Notes: generated from the sequence alone by a model not told the origin. A stretch of 64,000 nucleotides of DNA from Polynucleobacter finlandensis (GCF_018881755.1 NZ_JACVPS010000005.1:62001-126000); one strand, 5' to 3'. Positions 29,711 through 39,186 are shown, numbered from the stretch's first letter. Numbers and translations: made by a program.

Positions 29711-30742
29711 ATGATCGACAGTTATTCCTTTTTGCGCCCTTGGCTTTTTTGTCTAGACCCAGAGCGTGCGCATAACCTGACATTAAGCAATATGGATCGC
29801 GCCTATCGCTGGGGCCTACTTGAACGCTTTGTTACGCAACCAGCACCAGATCCTCGTACGATCTGCGGCATTACTTTTCCCAATCCCATTGGTCTTGCTG
29901 CTGGACTAGATAAAGATGGCAAACATATTGATGCCCTAGGTGCACTGGGTTTTGGTTTTCTGGAAATTGGTACCGTGACACCTAGGCCGCAACCAGGCAA
30001 TCCCAAACCCAGAATGTTCCGCCTGCCCGAGGCACAAGCGCTCATCAATCGTATGGGCTTTAATAATGATGGTGTGGATGCTTGCGTCGCACGGGTTCGC
30101 CGCTCTCGCTATTGGCAAAATGCTGGGGTAGTAGGCTTGAACATTGGTAAGAATGCCAGCACCCCTATTGAAGATGCTGCAAGTGACTATGTCTTGGCGA
30201 TGAAAGCTGTATATGAAATCGCCTCTTACATTACCGTGAACATTTCATCACCAAATACCCAGAATCTCCGCGCCTTGCAGGGCGAAGAAATGCTCCGCTC
30301 ATTACTGGGCAGTCTTGATGTTGCAAGGGAAGAACTGAGTGATCGTTTTGGTGTGCGCAAGCCCCTCTTCTTAAAAATTGCTCCAGATCTGGACGTAGCA
30401 GATATCAATTTAATTGCTGACCTCCTGTTGGAGTTTGGTCTTGATGCCATCATTGCTACTAACACCACGGTCTCTCGCACTGCAGTCGCTAACTTAGAAC
30501 ACGGCAACGAGGCGGGTGGATTATCTGGCGCCCCCGTCAGAGCCGCCTCGACCGAGGTGATTAAGACTTTAAAAGCGCGTCTTGGCAATGATTTACCGAT
30601 TATTGGTGTTGGCGGGATCCTCTCTGGACAAGACGCACAAGAGAAGGTTTCTGCTGGGGCTAGCTTGGTACAGATCTATAGCGGTCTGATCTACAGAGGT
30701 CCAGACCTCGTTTCTGAGTGTGTTAGCGCCCTGCGCAAATAA
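29711..30742 (+). CDS. pyrD: Dihydroorotate dehydrogenase (quinone), class 2
   Basis: PyrD oxidises dihydroorotate to orotate and passes electrons to ubiquinone at the inner membrane, in pyrimidine synthesis. [16 protein letters not shown] and [20 protein letters not shown] are FMN-binding signatures. NRMGFNNDG and [12 protein letters not shown] follow, the latter with the catalytic Ser. The amphipathic N-terminal helix (about residues 1-30) is the class 2 membrane contact. The 343-residue length is normal. Confidence 0.97.
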   Translation: MIDSYSFLRPWLFCLDPERAHNLTLSNMDRAYRWGLLERFVTQPAPDPRTICGITFPNPIGLAAGLDKDGKHIDALGALGFGFLEIGTVTPRPQPGNPKPRMFRLPEAQALINRMGFNNDGVDACVARVRRSRYWQNAGVVGLNIGKNASTPIEDAASDYVLAMKAVYEIASYITVNISSPNTQNLRALQGEEMLRSLLGSLDVAREELSDRFGVRKPLFLKIAPDLDVADINLIADLLLEFGLDAIIATNTTVSRTAVANLEHGNEAGGLSGAPVRAASTEVIKTLKARLGNDLPIIGVGGILSGQDAQEKVSAGASLVQIYSGLIYRGPDLVSECVSALRK

Positions 30743-30766
30743 AGCCCTTTAGGCTTACTAGGGCTT
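30742..30766 (+). terminator. Weak stem-loop after pyrD
   Basis: AAGCCCT at 30742-30748 can pair with AGGGCTT at 30760-30766 across an 11-nt loop, directly at the pyrD stop. It lacks a clear run of T residues, so terminator function is doubtful. Confidence 0.35.
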
Positions 30767-30827
30767 CATGCCCCAAAATGGGATTTCATAATATGCAATC
30801 CTCGGCAGAATCGCTACAATTGCAGTT

Positions 30828-31655
30828 ATGAATACAAGCAAAGTCCAAAGAGCTCAAAAAGTACCTGGAGAAGCTGGCAAAACAGCTATTCAGGTAGTTG
30901 AGCGCATGATGAATTTGCTAGATGCCCTTGCTGAACATGAAGAATCTGCCAGTCTGAAGGTATTGGCCGAGCAAACAGGTCTACACCCCTCCACAGCCCA
31001 CCGAATTTTGAATGATATGGTTGCCTGCCGCATGGTGGAGCGTGGCGATGGCGGGACTTATCGACTGGGCTTACGCCTACTAGAACTGGGTAACTTGGTC
31101 AAAGCCAGACTCTCCGTTCGCGAAGCAGCTCAAGCACCAATGCGGGCACTGCATAAACTGACAGGTGAAACCGTCAATCTTTCTGTTCGCCAAGGCGATG
31201 AGATTGTGTATGTTGATCGTGCTTATAGCGAGCGTTCGGGCATGCAGGTAGTGAGAGCAATTGGTGGACGTGCACCCTTGCATCTCACCTCGGTTGGTAA
31301 ACTCTTTTTAGCCAGTGACGATGCTAGCCAAGTTCGTGCTTATGTAACCCGTACAGGTTTATCTGGGCACACCAGAAATAGCATCACCGATTTATCTAAG
31401 CTAGAAGTTGAACTCAATCAAGTTCGACAATTAGGCAATGCTAAAGACAATGAAGAGTTGGAACTTGGTGTGAGTTGTCTGGCTGCTGGCATTTTGGATG
31501 ACACCGGAAAATTGGTCGCAGGTCTCTCGCTGAGCGCGCCAACCGATCGCATTCATGCGGACTGGTTACGCGCACTACAAGATACCGCCGTGCAAATTTC
31601 TAAAGGCATGGGCTTTAAACCCAAATCGAGCGAACCCGGCAGCACTAAAGACTAA
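30828..31655 (+). CDS. IclR-family transcriptional regulator
   Basis: A 275-residue regulator. The N-terminal winged helix (about residues 20-85) contains SLKVLAEQTGLHPSTAHRIL. The C-terminal IclR effector domain (about 95-265) includes LHLTSVGKLFLA and the ELGVSCLAAGIL segment with the conserved Cys. IclR proteins usually control a nearby catabolic operon, but the neighbours pyrD and the endopeptidase do not suggest a substrate, so the target is unknown. Confidence 0.92.
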   Translation: MNTSKVQRAQKVPGEAGKTAIQVVERMMNLLDALAEHEESASLKVLAEQTGLHPSTAHRILNDMVACRMVERGDGGTYRLGLRLLELGNLVKARLSVREAAQAPMRALHKLTGETVNLSVRQGDEIVYVDRAYSERSGMQVVRAIGGRAPLHLTSVGKLFLASDDASQVRAYVTRTGLSGHTRNSITDLSKLEVELNQVRQLGNAKDNEELELGVSCLAAGILDDTGKLVAGLSLSAPTDRIHADWLRALQDTAVQISKGMGFKPKSSEPGSTKD

Positions 31656-31683
31656 ATGCCAATGCTGGGCATCGGAATGTGTT

Positions 31684-32691
31684 TTACATCAATCGACGTA
31701 TTGGCCGAGGTTCACCTGAAGGCATGCGCTCATACCAATCACGCACTCTGACCGCATCTGCAAAGCGTGATTGCGTGCCAACAGAATCCAAGAACACCAG
31801 CAACAATGGTGTGTTGTTGACTCTTGCCTGCATCACCAAACATTTACCGGCAGCATTGATAAAGCCGGTTTTTTGCAAACCGATATTCATATCACCTGAT
31901 CGCACCAAACGATTGGTGTTTAAGAATTTTTGTGGGCGCTTACCAATCACCATAGTTAAGTCTGGCCAGGTTGAAAACTCACGAATGGTTTTGTACTGAT
32001 AGGCGGCGCCAAGCATGCGCGTTAGATCCTCAGCACTGGCGACGTTTTCACTCATCAGCCCGGTGGGGTCTGCAAAGTGTGAGTGGTCCATATTGAGCTC
32101 TTTGGCCTTGTGATTCATCGCCTCTACAAATGCTGAAATGCCACCAGGGTAATTTCTTCCCAAGGTATACGCAGCACGGTTTTCAGAGGACATTAAAGCC
32201 AGATGCAAGGCCTCTTCGCGAGTGAGTTCAGTGCCACCAGCAAGGCGAGATGTTCTGTAGATATGCACGTCATCCGCGTTAATGATCAAAGTCTCATCAA
32301 GCGGTAATTTAGAATCCAATACCACCATCGCTGTCATCAACTTAGTGATGGATGCAATGGGCAAGCTAACTGAAGGATTTTTCTCAAAATAGACTTCTTT
32401 GGTATCTTGATTCATCACAATGGCAACGCTAGATTTCAAACTCAATTCATCATGCTGGCCACGCAAACCTAAGGCAGTAGCAAATGAGGGTCTAGCTTCA
32501 ACCACGGGAGTTTCTGGGCGGGTTACGGTGATGCGAACAGTTTTCGGTTTTTTAGGCGCCTTAACAACTACCTTAGTAGTCGCTTTTACAGGCTTAGTTG
32601 CCTTGTCTTTAGATGCTGGTTGAGCATAAATAGCAGTACTTGTCATCCACAGACAAGTGAAGATAAAGAGCCAAAATCGATTCAAATGCAT
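31684..32691 (-). CDS. D-alanyl-D-alanine endopeptidase (PbpG-like)
   Basis: A serine peptidase of the S11 family that cuts peptidoglycan cross-links, similar to PBP7. It has a signal peptide (residues 1-23), a basic Lys-rich linker (about 28-55), then the active-site motifs SxxK at Ser114-Lys117 (ASITKLM), SxN in SSENRAAY, and KTG in QKTGFINAAG. I start at the ATG at 32691 (335 residues) because it begins a proper signal peptide and has a GGAAGG site; an ATG at 32721 lacks one. It is convergent with the IclR gene. Confidence 0.93.
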   Translation of the reverse strand: MHLNRFWLFIFTCLWMTSTAIYAQPASKDKATKPVKATTKVVVKAPKKPKTVRITVTRPETPVVEARPSFATALGLRGQHDELSLKSSVAIVMNQDTKEVYFEKNPSVSLPIASITKLMTAMVVLDSKLPLDETLIINADDVHIYRTSRLAGGTELTREEALHLALMSSENRAAYTLGRNYPGGISAFVEAMNHKAKELNMDHSHFADPTGLMSENVASAEDLTRMLGAAYQYKTIREFSTWPDLTMVIGKRPQKFLNTNRLVRSGDMNIGLQKTGFINAAGKCLVMQARVNNTPLLLVFLDSVGTQSRFADAVRVRDWYERMPSGEPRPIRRLM

Positions 32692-32798
32692 CCCCAAACA
32701 ACCTTCCAAAACTTTCGACATACGGAATGATAAATACTTTCGCGCGTTAAGTCGGAATTATTCGCCCCACTTTGACGAATTCAACCCCTTAGTGACCA

Positions 32799-33686
32799 CT
32801 ATTCGGCAATTGTTGCCACGGTATTCGATTGACGAGCGTTGACCAGCACTACGCCAGTCATCGTCAAAGCTAGGCCAGCAGCCATCATCAGATTAAATGG
32901 CTCATCGAACAAAAGCCAAGCCATCAGCGCAGTGGTTGGTGGCGTGAGATACAGCAGACTTGTCACCTTGGTAGCGGCACCTTTGCGAATCATCATGAAC
33001 AGCAAACTGATCGATCCAACGGATAAAGGAAAAATCGCCCAAAGCAATGCCCCAATCACTGAAGCATTCCACACCATCACACCGGATTCAAAGAAATACA
33101 TACAAGCAAAACAGAGAACGGCTGACACCCCAAACTGAATGGATGAGCCTGCACGTAGGTCAAACACTGGGCAGTACTTCTTCTGATATAGCGTTCCAAA
33201 GGTAATGGATAGCAATGCAGCAAACGCCAAGACGTAGCTTAAAACTGGGATATGGTTAAAGCTAATCTTCTCTAAAACGACCAATGCCACACCAGCAAAA
33301 CCAAAGCCCAATCCTATCCATTGTTTTGGAGAGACTTTTTCTGAAACCCATGCGGCAAACCAAGCGGTAACGATCGGTTGAAGACCCACGATGATGGCAA
33401 CCAACCCTGCAGTCATCCCCAACCGAACGGCAAACCAAACTCCGAGCAAATAACCAAACTGCAATAAGAGGCCAGCAACCGCAATATGGCGCATCTGTGA
33501 CCGACTTGGCCAGGTAATTCTCCATACAAGGCTAAGCGCTGCCATGGCCATCAAAACCCCTGCAAAACGCCAAAAAAGGAAGGTGGCTGGCTCCACATAA
33601 GGCATCGCCATTCGTGCAATCACGAAACCAGTGCTCCAAATGAGGACAAATATTGGACCAATGAAGGTTTCGAGTTTAAATTTCAT
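32799..33686 (-). CDS. EamA/DMT-family transporter
   Basis: A 295-residue inner-membrane protein with about ten hydrophobic helices arranged as two EamA repeats. The first contains WSTGFVIARMAMPYVEP and FWRFAGVLMAM. The second contains LYLTPPTTALMAWLLFDE, the classic EamA end motif. Substrate unknown; members export amino acids or metabolites. I prefer the ATG at 33686 to the TTG two codons upstream. It is divergent from the phasin gene. Confidence 0.9.
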   Translation of the reverse strand: MKFKLETFIGPIFVLIWSTGFVIARMAMPYVEPATFLFWRFAGVLMAMAALSLVWRITWPSRSQMRHIAVAGLLLQFGYLLGVWFAVRLGMTAGLVAIIVGLQPIVTAWFAAWVSEKVSPKQWIGLGFGFAGVALVVLEKISFNHIPVLSYVLAFAALLSITFGTLYQKKYCPVFDLRAGSSIQFGVSAVLCFACMYFFESGVMVWNASVIGALLWAIFPLSVGSISLLFMMIRKGAATKVTSLLYLTPPTTALMAWLLFDEPFNLMMAAGLALTMTGVVLVNARQSNTVATIAE

Positions 33687-33718
33687 AAGCAACTTATTGA
33701 ATATATTAGATTTTTTAT

Positions 33719-33730
33719 ATAAGATCTTAT
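33719..33730. promoter_or_regulatory. 12-bp palindrome between the DMT transporter and phasin
   Basis: ATAAGATCTTAT is a perfect palindrome in the AT-rich, 124-bp divergent gap. It could be a binding site for a regulator of either gene; no further evidence. Confidence 0.35.
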
Positions 33731-33810
33731 TTTAGGCTGTTTTAAAGTGGATATTCAAAAAGCAAAGCCTCATAGTGGGAAACAAGTGAGTCCAATTGAA
33801 AGGGATGGAA

Positions 33811-34344
33811 ATGAACTTAACACCAGAACAGATTGCAGCAGCACAAAAAGCAAATCTAGAAACCTTGAGCGGACTCACAAATCAAGCGCTCCAAAGTATT
33901 GAAAAATTAATAGAGCTCAATATGCACATCGCCAAGCAAAGTCTTGGTGACAGCATGAACAATGCAAAAAAAGCTTTGGAAATAAAAGATATTCAGCAGC
34001 TTCTCGCCCATCAAGCTGAAACTGTTCAGCCTATGGCAGAGAAGATCATGGCGTATAGCCGTCATCTCTACGAGTTGGCCCATGAAACGCAAGCGAGCTT
34101 TACGAAGTCAGCAGAAAAAGAATTTCAAGCGGGTCAGAGGAAAATTAACGCATTGGTTGAAGACTGGACTAAGAATGCCCCAGTTGGCTCTGATGCTGCT
34201 GTTCAAGCAATGAAGCAAGCCATTGCCTCAGCAAGCAACGTATTTGAAACTAGCCAAAAAGCTGTGAAGCATGCTGTTGAAGTTGCGCAAAGCAACCTGA
34301 CGAATGCCACCGACACAGTCATGAAGGCTACTAAGAAAAAGTAA
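33811..34344 (+). CDS. Phasin-family protein
   Basis: A 177-residue, mainly alpha-helical protein starting MNLTPEQIAAAQKANLETL, typical of the Phasin_2 family of Burkholderiales. Phasins coat polyhydroxyalkanoate granules and keep them small. I start at the ATG at 33811, with AAAGG 8 nt upstream; a TTG and an ATG just before are alternatives. The Lys-rich end (MKATKKK) is also typical. The terminator at 34366 follows at once. Confidence 0.94.
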   Translation: MNLTPEQIAAAQKANLETLSGLTNQALQSIEKLIELNMHIAKQSLGDSMNNAKKALEIKDIQQLLAHQAETVQPMAEKIMAYSRHLYELAHETQASFTKSAEKEFQAGQRKINALVEDWTKNAPVGSDAAVQAMKQAIASASNVFETSQKAVKHAVEVAQSNLTNATDTVMKATKKK

Positions 34345-34365
34345 TCTGGTTTAGAGGTTATAGAT

Positions 34366-34395
34366 GAAAAAGCCTCGAACAATCGAGGCTTTTTC
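34366..34395. terminator. Bidirectional terminator between phasin and the furan cluster
   Basis: A 13-bp stem, GAAAAAGCCTCGA pairing with TCGAGGCTTTTTC around the loop ACAA. It has A and T runs on both sides, so it can stop the phasin transcript and the convergent 15-gene cluster that ends at 34397. It marks the left boundary of the cluster. Confidence 0.9.
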
Positions 34396-34396
34396 A

Positions 34397-34675
34397 TTAG
34401 AGAGAGATAAATATCTCATTCCGCCTAGGCTGAGGCAACTTCAACTCAAGCGCCAATTCTGAAAGACGGTTAAGAAATCCAACTTGCTCTGATGTGATAA
34501 GTTCGTATGTTTCCATCCAAGTCTCCCTACCCTCATCGTCAGCATTGGGCCTTTTCAATAAATTACATCTCAAACCTGCATACTCACCCAATAACTTATC
34601 TTGCATAGCCCTAATGATTTCCAGCGCTCTTGGATACTCGGCAACAATAAACTTAAAATACACATATAAGGTCAT
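34397..34675 (-). CDS. DUF4936-like small protein coupled to hmfG
   Basis: A 92-residue soluble protein starting MTLYVYFKFIVAEYPRALEI. The aromatic-rich first strand, the RxxxLKRP and ETWMETYE segments resemble DUF4936, a betaproteobacterial family without known function; the family call is from memory. Its ATG overlaps the UbiX-type gene stop by 4 nt (ATGA), so it is the last gene of the cluster and is translated with the prenyltransferase. The small alpha/beta ferredoxin-like look would suit a protein that binds another protein or small molecule, but no function can be named. Confidence 0.75.
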   Translation of the reverse strand: MTLYVYFKFIVAEYPRALEIIRAMQDKLLGEYAGLRCNLLKRPNADDEGRETWMETYELITSEQVGFLNRLSELALELKLPQPRRNEIFISL

Positions 34676-35247
34676 TTGCCACCTTCCATACCGCTCCAGC
34701 GAGCGACTAATTTACTGTCCAAATCAAAAAGATCTAAACATCTTCCAACCGTATGATTCACCATATCATTGAGTGATTGTGGCTTAGCATAAAAAGCTGG
34801 GACGGGCGGCATCACAATAGCACCGCACTCTGTAACCTGAATCATGGAGCGTAAATGGCCTGCATGCAGCGGCGTCTCTCTTACCAGCAATACCAAACGA
34901 CGACGCTCTTTCAAAACTACATCTGCGGCCCTAGAAACCAAGCTACTTGTAACCCCGCTGGCAATCTCTGACAAAGTTCGAATCGAGCATGGAGCAATAA
35001 CCATTCCCATACTCTTAAATGATCCCGAAGCTATAGAAGCCCCAACATTTTTTGCAGAATGCACTACATCAGCCAACTCTTCAATTTGAGATGGCTTGTA
35101 ATCTGTTTCTGCAGACATCGTCAACTTTGCCGAATCACTCATCACAAGATGAGATTCAATACCTAGATTTTTTAATGCCTCTAGTATGCGTATGCCGTAG
35201 ATTGTTCCAGATGCTCCAGTAATGGCAACAATTAAGCGTTTTTTCAA
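34672..35247 (-). CDS. hmfG: UbiX-type flavin prenyltransferase (HmfG-like)
   Basis: UbiX enzymes prenylate FMN to make prFMN, the cofactor of UbiD decarboxylases. The 191-residue protein starts IVAITGASGTIYGIRILEAL and has the PCSIRTLSEIASGVTSSLVSRAADV and LVRETPLHAGHL motifs, the last containing the catalytic region. Its start is a TTG with an AGGA site upstream. It lies 12 nt after the UbiD gene, so it supplies that enzyme. I name it hmfG because of the cluster; a role in ubiquinone synthesis is unlikely here. Confidence 0.85.
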   Translation of the reverse strand: MKKRLIVAITGASGTIYGIRILEALKNLGIESHLVMSDSAKLTMSAETDYKPSQIEELADVVHSAKNVGASIASGSFKSMGMVIAPCSIRTLSEIASGVTSSLVSRAADVVLKERRRLVLLVRETPLHAGHLRSMIQVTECGAIVMPPVPAFYAKPQSLNDMVNHTVGRCLDLFDLDSKLVARWSGMEGGK

Positions 35248-35259
35248 AATGATCCTAAA

Positions 35260-36684
35260 TTAATTTGATTTTAAATACGAAGATATAGGGAATTGATTAT
35301 CAAGAACCGCTTCTAAATCAACCTCATCCTCGCCAGGTATCTTCACTTTTGTGAAGACATGACCCTCATAAACCAAGGGCTTGGTTGCATCGAATCCAAG
35401 CTTTGAGCTCATGCCTTGGTAGTGAGATGGTATGACCCCGTCCACATCTATAGGTAGACCAACGGTGGTTGAGGGATCTAATACAGATCCTTGCGCATCA
35501 TGAATGACAACCAATCCACGCTTAGCTTGAAAACGAGTGGCGATTGCCCATTCAACTTGAGATGGAACATGAACATCAACATCCTCATCGACCACCACAA
35601 CATGCTTCACATCATAGTGTGAACTGAATGCGCCAGCAATCACATTTTTGGGGAGACCCTCATGTGTCTTCTTAATTTGAACATAGAGATGGTAACGACC
35701 AACGCCACCCAAGGAGAGGTGCACATCTAAGACGCCAGGAAAACTTCTACGGAGATAAGACAAAATAGTCGCTTCCCTAGGGATGGAACCAAGCAGTAAA
35801 TGCTCTAATTCTGCTGGAACGATTGTATGGAAGATGGGATTTTTTCTGTGCGTAACTGCATCCACTACAATAACCTGCCTTTTCTCCTGAGAACTATAGT
35901 ATTTTGGATACTCCCCAAATGGCCCTTCTAGCTCTCGAACGTTTGGCGGAATATGACCCTCAATCACAATTTCAGAGTTTGCAGGAACCCTGACATCATT
36001 AGTTAAGCACGAAATAACCTCCAAAGGCTCTCCATGCAAAGCGCCGGCAATTTCAAGTTCATCCGAATCAATTGGCGCTATCGCCTGTGATGCAAGCAGA
36101 GTAAGAGGATCTACACCGATAACTACTGCCACAGGCAAAGACTGATTTAACTCTTCTGCAGCCTGTTGAAATGCATGGAGGTGTCTAGGCAAAATCAATA
36201 CAGCCATTCGGTCTTTTGAATTTACTTGGATCCGATTGATCGATACGTTTTGAATTCCAGTCTTAGGATTTCTTGCTATCACTAAACCGGCAGTAATATA
36301 AGGGCCGCTATCATGCTCGCTATGGGTGGGGACGGGCAATAAAGTTCGAATATCAAAGTCTCTATGCACAACTTCTTGACAGGGGGCATCGTCAACTAGC
36401 TTGCAAGGCAGTGGATTATCAGCAGCCAACCGAAATGAATGAAGTAATGCACCCTCTTCGACGCCCATAGCCTCAGCAATCCAAGAACGTGAAGACATAA
36501 AGCCCGAAACCACTGGAATGGAATGGCCGCCCGGATCTGGAAAAAAAACTCCACTTTTTCCGTCAAGTTTTTTAGCAATTGCCGCTAATTCATGCTTAAG
36601 AAATATATTCTTTTTTGTGGCGACTAAACGATTGGTGGAAGCTAAATGCGCTAACCATGGGCGAAGTTGGGAGAACTTTTTCAT
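35260..36684 (-). CDS. hmfF: UbiD-family decarboxylase, probable 2,5-furandicarboxylate decarboxylase (HmfF-like)
   Basis: UbiD enzymes decarboxylate aromatic or heteroaromatic acids using prFMN. The 474-residue protein has the strongly conserved LEGPFGEYPKYYSS motif (around residue 265) with the catalytic Glu network, and SINRIQVNSKDRMAVLI-type sequence for prFMN binding. Known UbiD branches include ubiquinone, phenylacrylate, vanillate and furandicarboxylate enzymes. With hmfABCDE-like genes in the same operon, the furandicarboxylate reading (FDCA to 2-furoate) is the best. I use the ATG at 36684. Confidence 0.8.
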   Translation of the reverse strand: MKKFSQLRPWLAHLASTNRLVATKKNIFLKHELAAIAKKLDGKSGVFFPDPGGHSIPVVSGFMSSRSWIAEAMGVEEGALLHSFRLAADNPLPCKLVDDAPCQEVVHRDFDIRTLLPVPTHSEHDSGPYITAGLVIARNPKTGIQNVSINRIQVNSKDRMAVLILPRHLHAFQQAAEELNQSLPVAVVIGVDPLTLLASQAIAPIDSDELEIAGALHGEPLEVISCLTNDVRVPANSEIVIEGHIPPNVRELEGPFGEYPKYYSSQEKRQVIVVDAVTHRKNPIFHTIVPAELEHLLLGSIPREATILSYLRRSFPGVLDVHLSLGGVGRYHLYVQIKKTHEGLPKNVIAGAFSSHYDVKHVVVVDEDVDVHVPSQVEWAIATRFQAKRGLVVIHDAQGSVLDPSTTVGLPIDVDGVIPSHYQGMSSKLGFDATKPLVYEGHVFTKVKIPGEDEVDLEAVLDNQFPISSYLKSN

Positions 36685-36715
36685 CAAAGACCGCCTTTAG
36701 AGTTAACTACAAATT

Positions 36716-37702
36716 TCATTCTGGAGCTATACCTGCTTGTGATACTACTTTTTTCCAAACTTCCATTTGCTTTCGGATGAATACCTCAAATTGTCCAGCT
36801 GTTCCACCATCTGGAACAACTCCCTGATCATTAAATGTTTTTTTAATATCGTCTTGTAACAAGATTACATTAATTTGCTTATTTAATTTATCAACTATTG
36901 CTGACGGTGTTCCAGCTGGAACCATAAACCCATGCCATGAAGAAACTTCGTAGCCCTTTAAACCAGCTTCAGCAACGGTTGGAACCTGGGGCAATAGTGG
37001 GGATCTTGAATCTGTGGCAATAGCCACTGGCCTAATTTTTCCGGATTGAATGAATGGGCGAACCATCGGAAAAACATCAAAAGCTACTTCAACTTGACCA
37101 CCGGCCAAATCAGTTAGCAAGGGAGTGCTACCTTTATAAGGCACTTGGTTTAGGCTGACGTTAGCCATATTTTCAAATAATGCCATCGCCAAATGTTCAG
37201 ATGATCCAGATCCAGAGGAGCCGTAATCAATCTTCCCGGGGCTTTTCTTCGCAGCGGTTAGTAAATCTGACAATGTTTTAATTTTAGAATTTTCATTGAC
37301 AACCAAAACCATTGGCGCCCTACCCGCAAGTACAATTGGTAAAAAAGCCTTGTTGCTATCGTAAGGTAATGACTTATAGATGAATGGATTGGCGGCAAAT
37401 GGAAACTGAGCAACCAATATTGTGTAACCATCTGGAGCGGATCGCGCTACAAAATTAGTGCCAATAGTAGTTCCTGCGCCTGGCTTATTTTCTACAAGAA
37501 CTGTCACACCCCAGGCATCACTTAACTTCTTTCCGACGATCCGCCCCAAGGTATCGTTAAATCCTCCCGGCGGGTAAGGGACAACAATCGTTATCGGCTT
37601 GTCAGGGTAAGTTGAAGCAGTTTGCGCAAATATAGGTTGCCCGATAGACCCATAAATACTGATTGTAATTACGAGAAAAATACCAAATTTTTTAAGGGAC
37701 AT
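36716..37702 (-). CDS. Bug/TctC-type periplasmic binding protein
   Basis: A 328-residue secreted solute-binding protein of the tripartite tricarboxylate transporter (Bug) family. The signal peptide covers about residues 1-25 (IYGSIGQPIFAQT). Family motifs are PDKPITIVVPYPPGGFNDTLGR, KPGAGTTIG and KIDYGSSGSGSSEHLA. No TctA/TctB membrane genes are nearby, which is common for Bug proteins. I start at the ATG at 37702, 6 nt after a GGAG site. It may bind a furan dicarboxylate and pass it to a distant transporter or act in sensing; this is inference. Confidence 0.88.
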   Translation of the reverse strand: MSLKKFGIFLVITISIYGSIGQPIFAQTASTYPDKPITIVVPYPPGGFNDTLGRIVGKKLSDAWGVTVLVENKPGAGTTIGTNFVARSAPDGYTILVAQFPFAANPFIYKSLPYDSNKAFLPIVLAGRAPMVLVVNENSKIKTLSDLLTAAKKSPGKIDYGSSGSGSSEHLAMALFENMANVSLNQVPYKGSTPLLTDLAGGQVEVAFDVFPMVRPFIQSGKIRPVAIATDSRSPLLPQVPTVAEAGLKGYEVSSWHGFMVPAGTPSAIVDKLNKQINVILLQDDIKKTFNDQGVVPDGGTAGQFEVFIRKQMEVWKKVVSQAGIAPE

Positions 37703-37720
37703 CAACATCTCCAATAAATT

Positions 37721-38431
37721 TCAAACACTAACGCGCCTAATTAATTCTTTGCGCTCTTCTAGTTCCTTCGAATTGCCTTCTAGCACTATCCTTCCGCGCT
37801 CGACTACCAGATGTCTGTCACATAAATGAATTGCCTTATGTATATTCTGCTCAATCAATAGAATGGCAATTCCTTGAGACTTTAACTCCTCCATTAAGCG
37901 AAATATTTCAACCACAACCATTGGTGCCAGACCTTCAGTTGGCTCATCAATTAATAATAGCCTTGGGTTACCAACCAAAACTCGACCCATAGCCAACATT
38001 TGCTGCTCACCGCCAGATAAAGTGGTTCCAGCTTGAGCTCTTCTCTCACGTAAGCGTGGGAATCTATCGAGAACCATTTGTATACGTTTCTCTGCAGATT
38101 TACGTTCGGATGGAGGAACCTGCATCAATCCAAGCTTGAGATTACCCTCAACGCTTAAGCCTGGGAATATGCGACGATCCTCAGGGACCAAGCCTAGACC
38201 AAGTCGCGTAATTTGATTTGGGGCTAAATTATTTATTGACTCACCACAAAAAAGAATTTTTCCTTTCGAGGGTTTGTGCCAGCCAGCGATAGTTTTAACA
38301 ATTGTTGTCTTGCCGACACCATTTCTACCGAATAATCCAACTGTCTCACCAGGGCGTATGGATAAATTTACTCCCTGTAATACTTGGGAGAGTCCAAGAT
38401 TGACATGAACATCATTCATTTCCAAAATCAT
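37721..38431 (-). CDS. ABC transporter ATP-binding protein, LivF type
   Basis: A 236-residue ATPase of a branched-chain amino acid type (HAAT) importer. Walker A is GLFGRNGVGKTTIVK, the signature is TLSGGEQQMLAMGR, and Walker B is RLLLIDEPTEGLAP. It overlaps the LivG-type gene by 4 nt. HAAT systems carry amino acids but also many aromatic acids; here the cluster points to furan carboxylates. Confidence 0.93.
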   Translation of the reverse strand: MILEMNDVHVNLGLSQVLQGVNLSIRPGETVGLFGRNGVGKTTIVKTIAGWHKPSKGKILFCGESINNLAPNQITRLGLGLVPEDRRIFPGLSVEGNLKLGLMQVPPSERKSAEKRIQMVLDRFPRLRERRAQAGTTLSGGEQQMLAMGRVLVGNPRLLLIDEPTEGLAPMVVVEIFRLMEELKSQGIAILLIEQNIHKAIHLCDRHLVVERGRIVLEGNSKELEERKELIRRVSV

Positions 38432-39186
38432 GCCAACTCCTCCCCAAAATACGCCGTTTGCACAAGAGGATTAGAGCGGACTTGATTTGGGTCACCCTCT
38501 GCCAATTTCCGCCCTTGCGCCATCACAATTACCGTACCAGATAAATCCATCACTAAGTCAACATCATGCTCAATCAATAAGACAGTAATATTTAAGCCCA
38601 ACCGCTTAATAAGCTCAGCAGTTTCCTGGGTATCTGCTTGAGACATCCCCTGAGTGGGCTCATCTAATAGTAAAAGTTTTGGTCGCGTTGCTAGAGTTAC
38701 CGCAATCTCTAAACGTCTCTGTTGGCCATGAGATAGAGCTCCTGCAAGTTGATTTCTAGCTTCGACTAGCCCAAATTCTTCCAACAGCTCATCAGCCCTT
38801 TCAAGTGCTATCACACTCTTGCTTAAAGGTAGAAACAGGCGGGAATGGGGTTCAAGGGCCTGACTTGCGATTCGTAGGTTATCAATAACAGAGAGATCAA
38901 AAAAGAGATTGGTTATTTGAAATGACCGAGCCATTCCTACTGATAACCGCGCTTCGGGGTTCATGCTGGTGATATCACACTCACCAATTAATACCGTCCC
39001 AGAATCCGGCATAAAACTGCCACTCAATAAATTGAACAGCGTACTCTTACCGGCTCCATTCGGGCCGATGATGGAAGTTACCCCTGAACTCTTTACTTCA
39101 AAACTAACATTATCAACGGCTGAGAGCCCACCAAAGCGTTTACATAAATTGCTAGCCTTAAGAATGAATTCAATCTTATCCATCAT
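38428..39186 (-). CDS. ABC transporter ATP-binding protein, LivG type
   Basis: The second ATPase of the importer, 252 residues. Walker A is IIGPNGAGKSTLFNLLSG and Walker B is KLLLLDEPTQGMS. The signature is degenerate (LSHGQQRRLEIAV) but typical for LivG. It overlaps the permease gene livM upstream and the LivF gene downstream by 4 nt each, which shows tight coupling of the transporter genes. Confidence 0.93.
   Translation of the reverse strand: MMDKIEFILKASNLCKRFGGLSAVDNVSFEVKSSGVTSIIGPNGAGKSTLFNLLSGSFMPDSGTVLIGECDITSMNPEARLSVGMARSFQITNLFFDLSVIDNLRIASQALEPHSRLFLPLSKSVIALERADELLEEFGLVEARNQLAGALSHGQQRRLEIAVTLATRPKLLLLDEPTQGMSQADTQETAELIKRLGLNITVLLIEHDVDLVMDLSGTVIVMAQGRKLAEGDPNQVRSNPLVQTAYFGEELA

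Noticed and set aside
31656..31672. Small hairpin between the IclR and endopeptidase genes
   Set aside because: Only a 5-bp stem with no T run; too weak to call a terminator.
34672..36684. UbiD/UbiX for ubiquinone synthesis
   Set aside because: They are embedded in a catabolic operon with an importer and regulator and no other ubi genes nearby.
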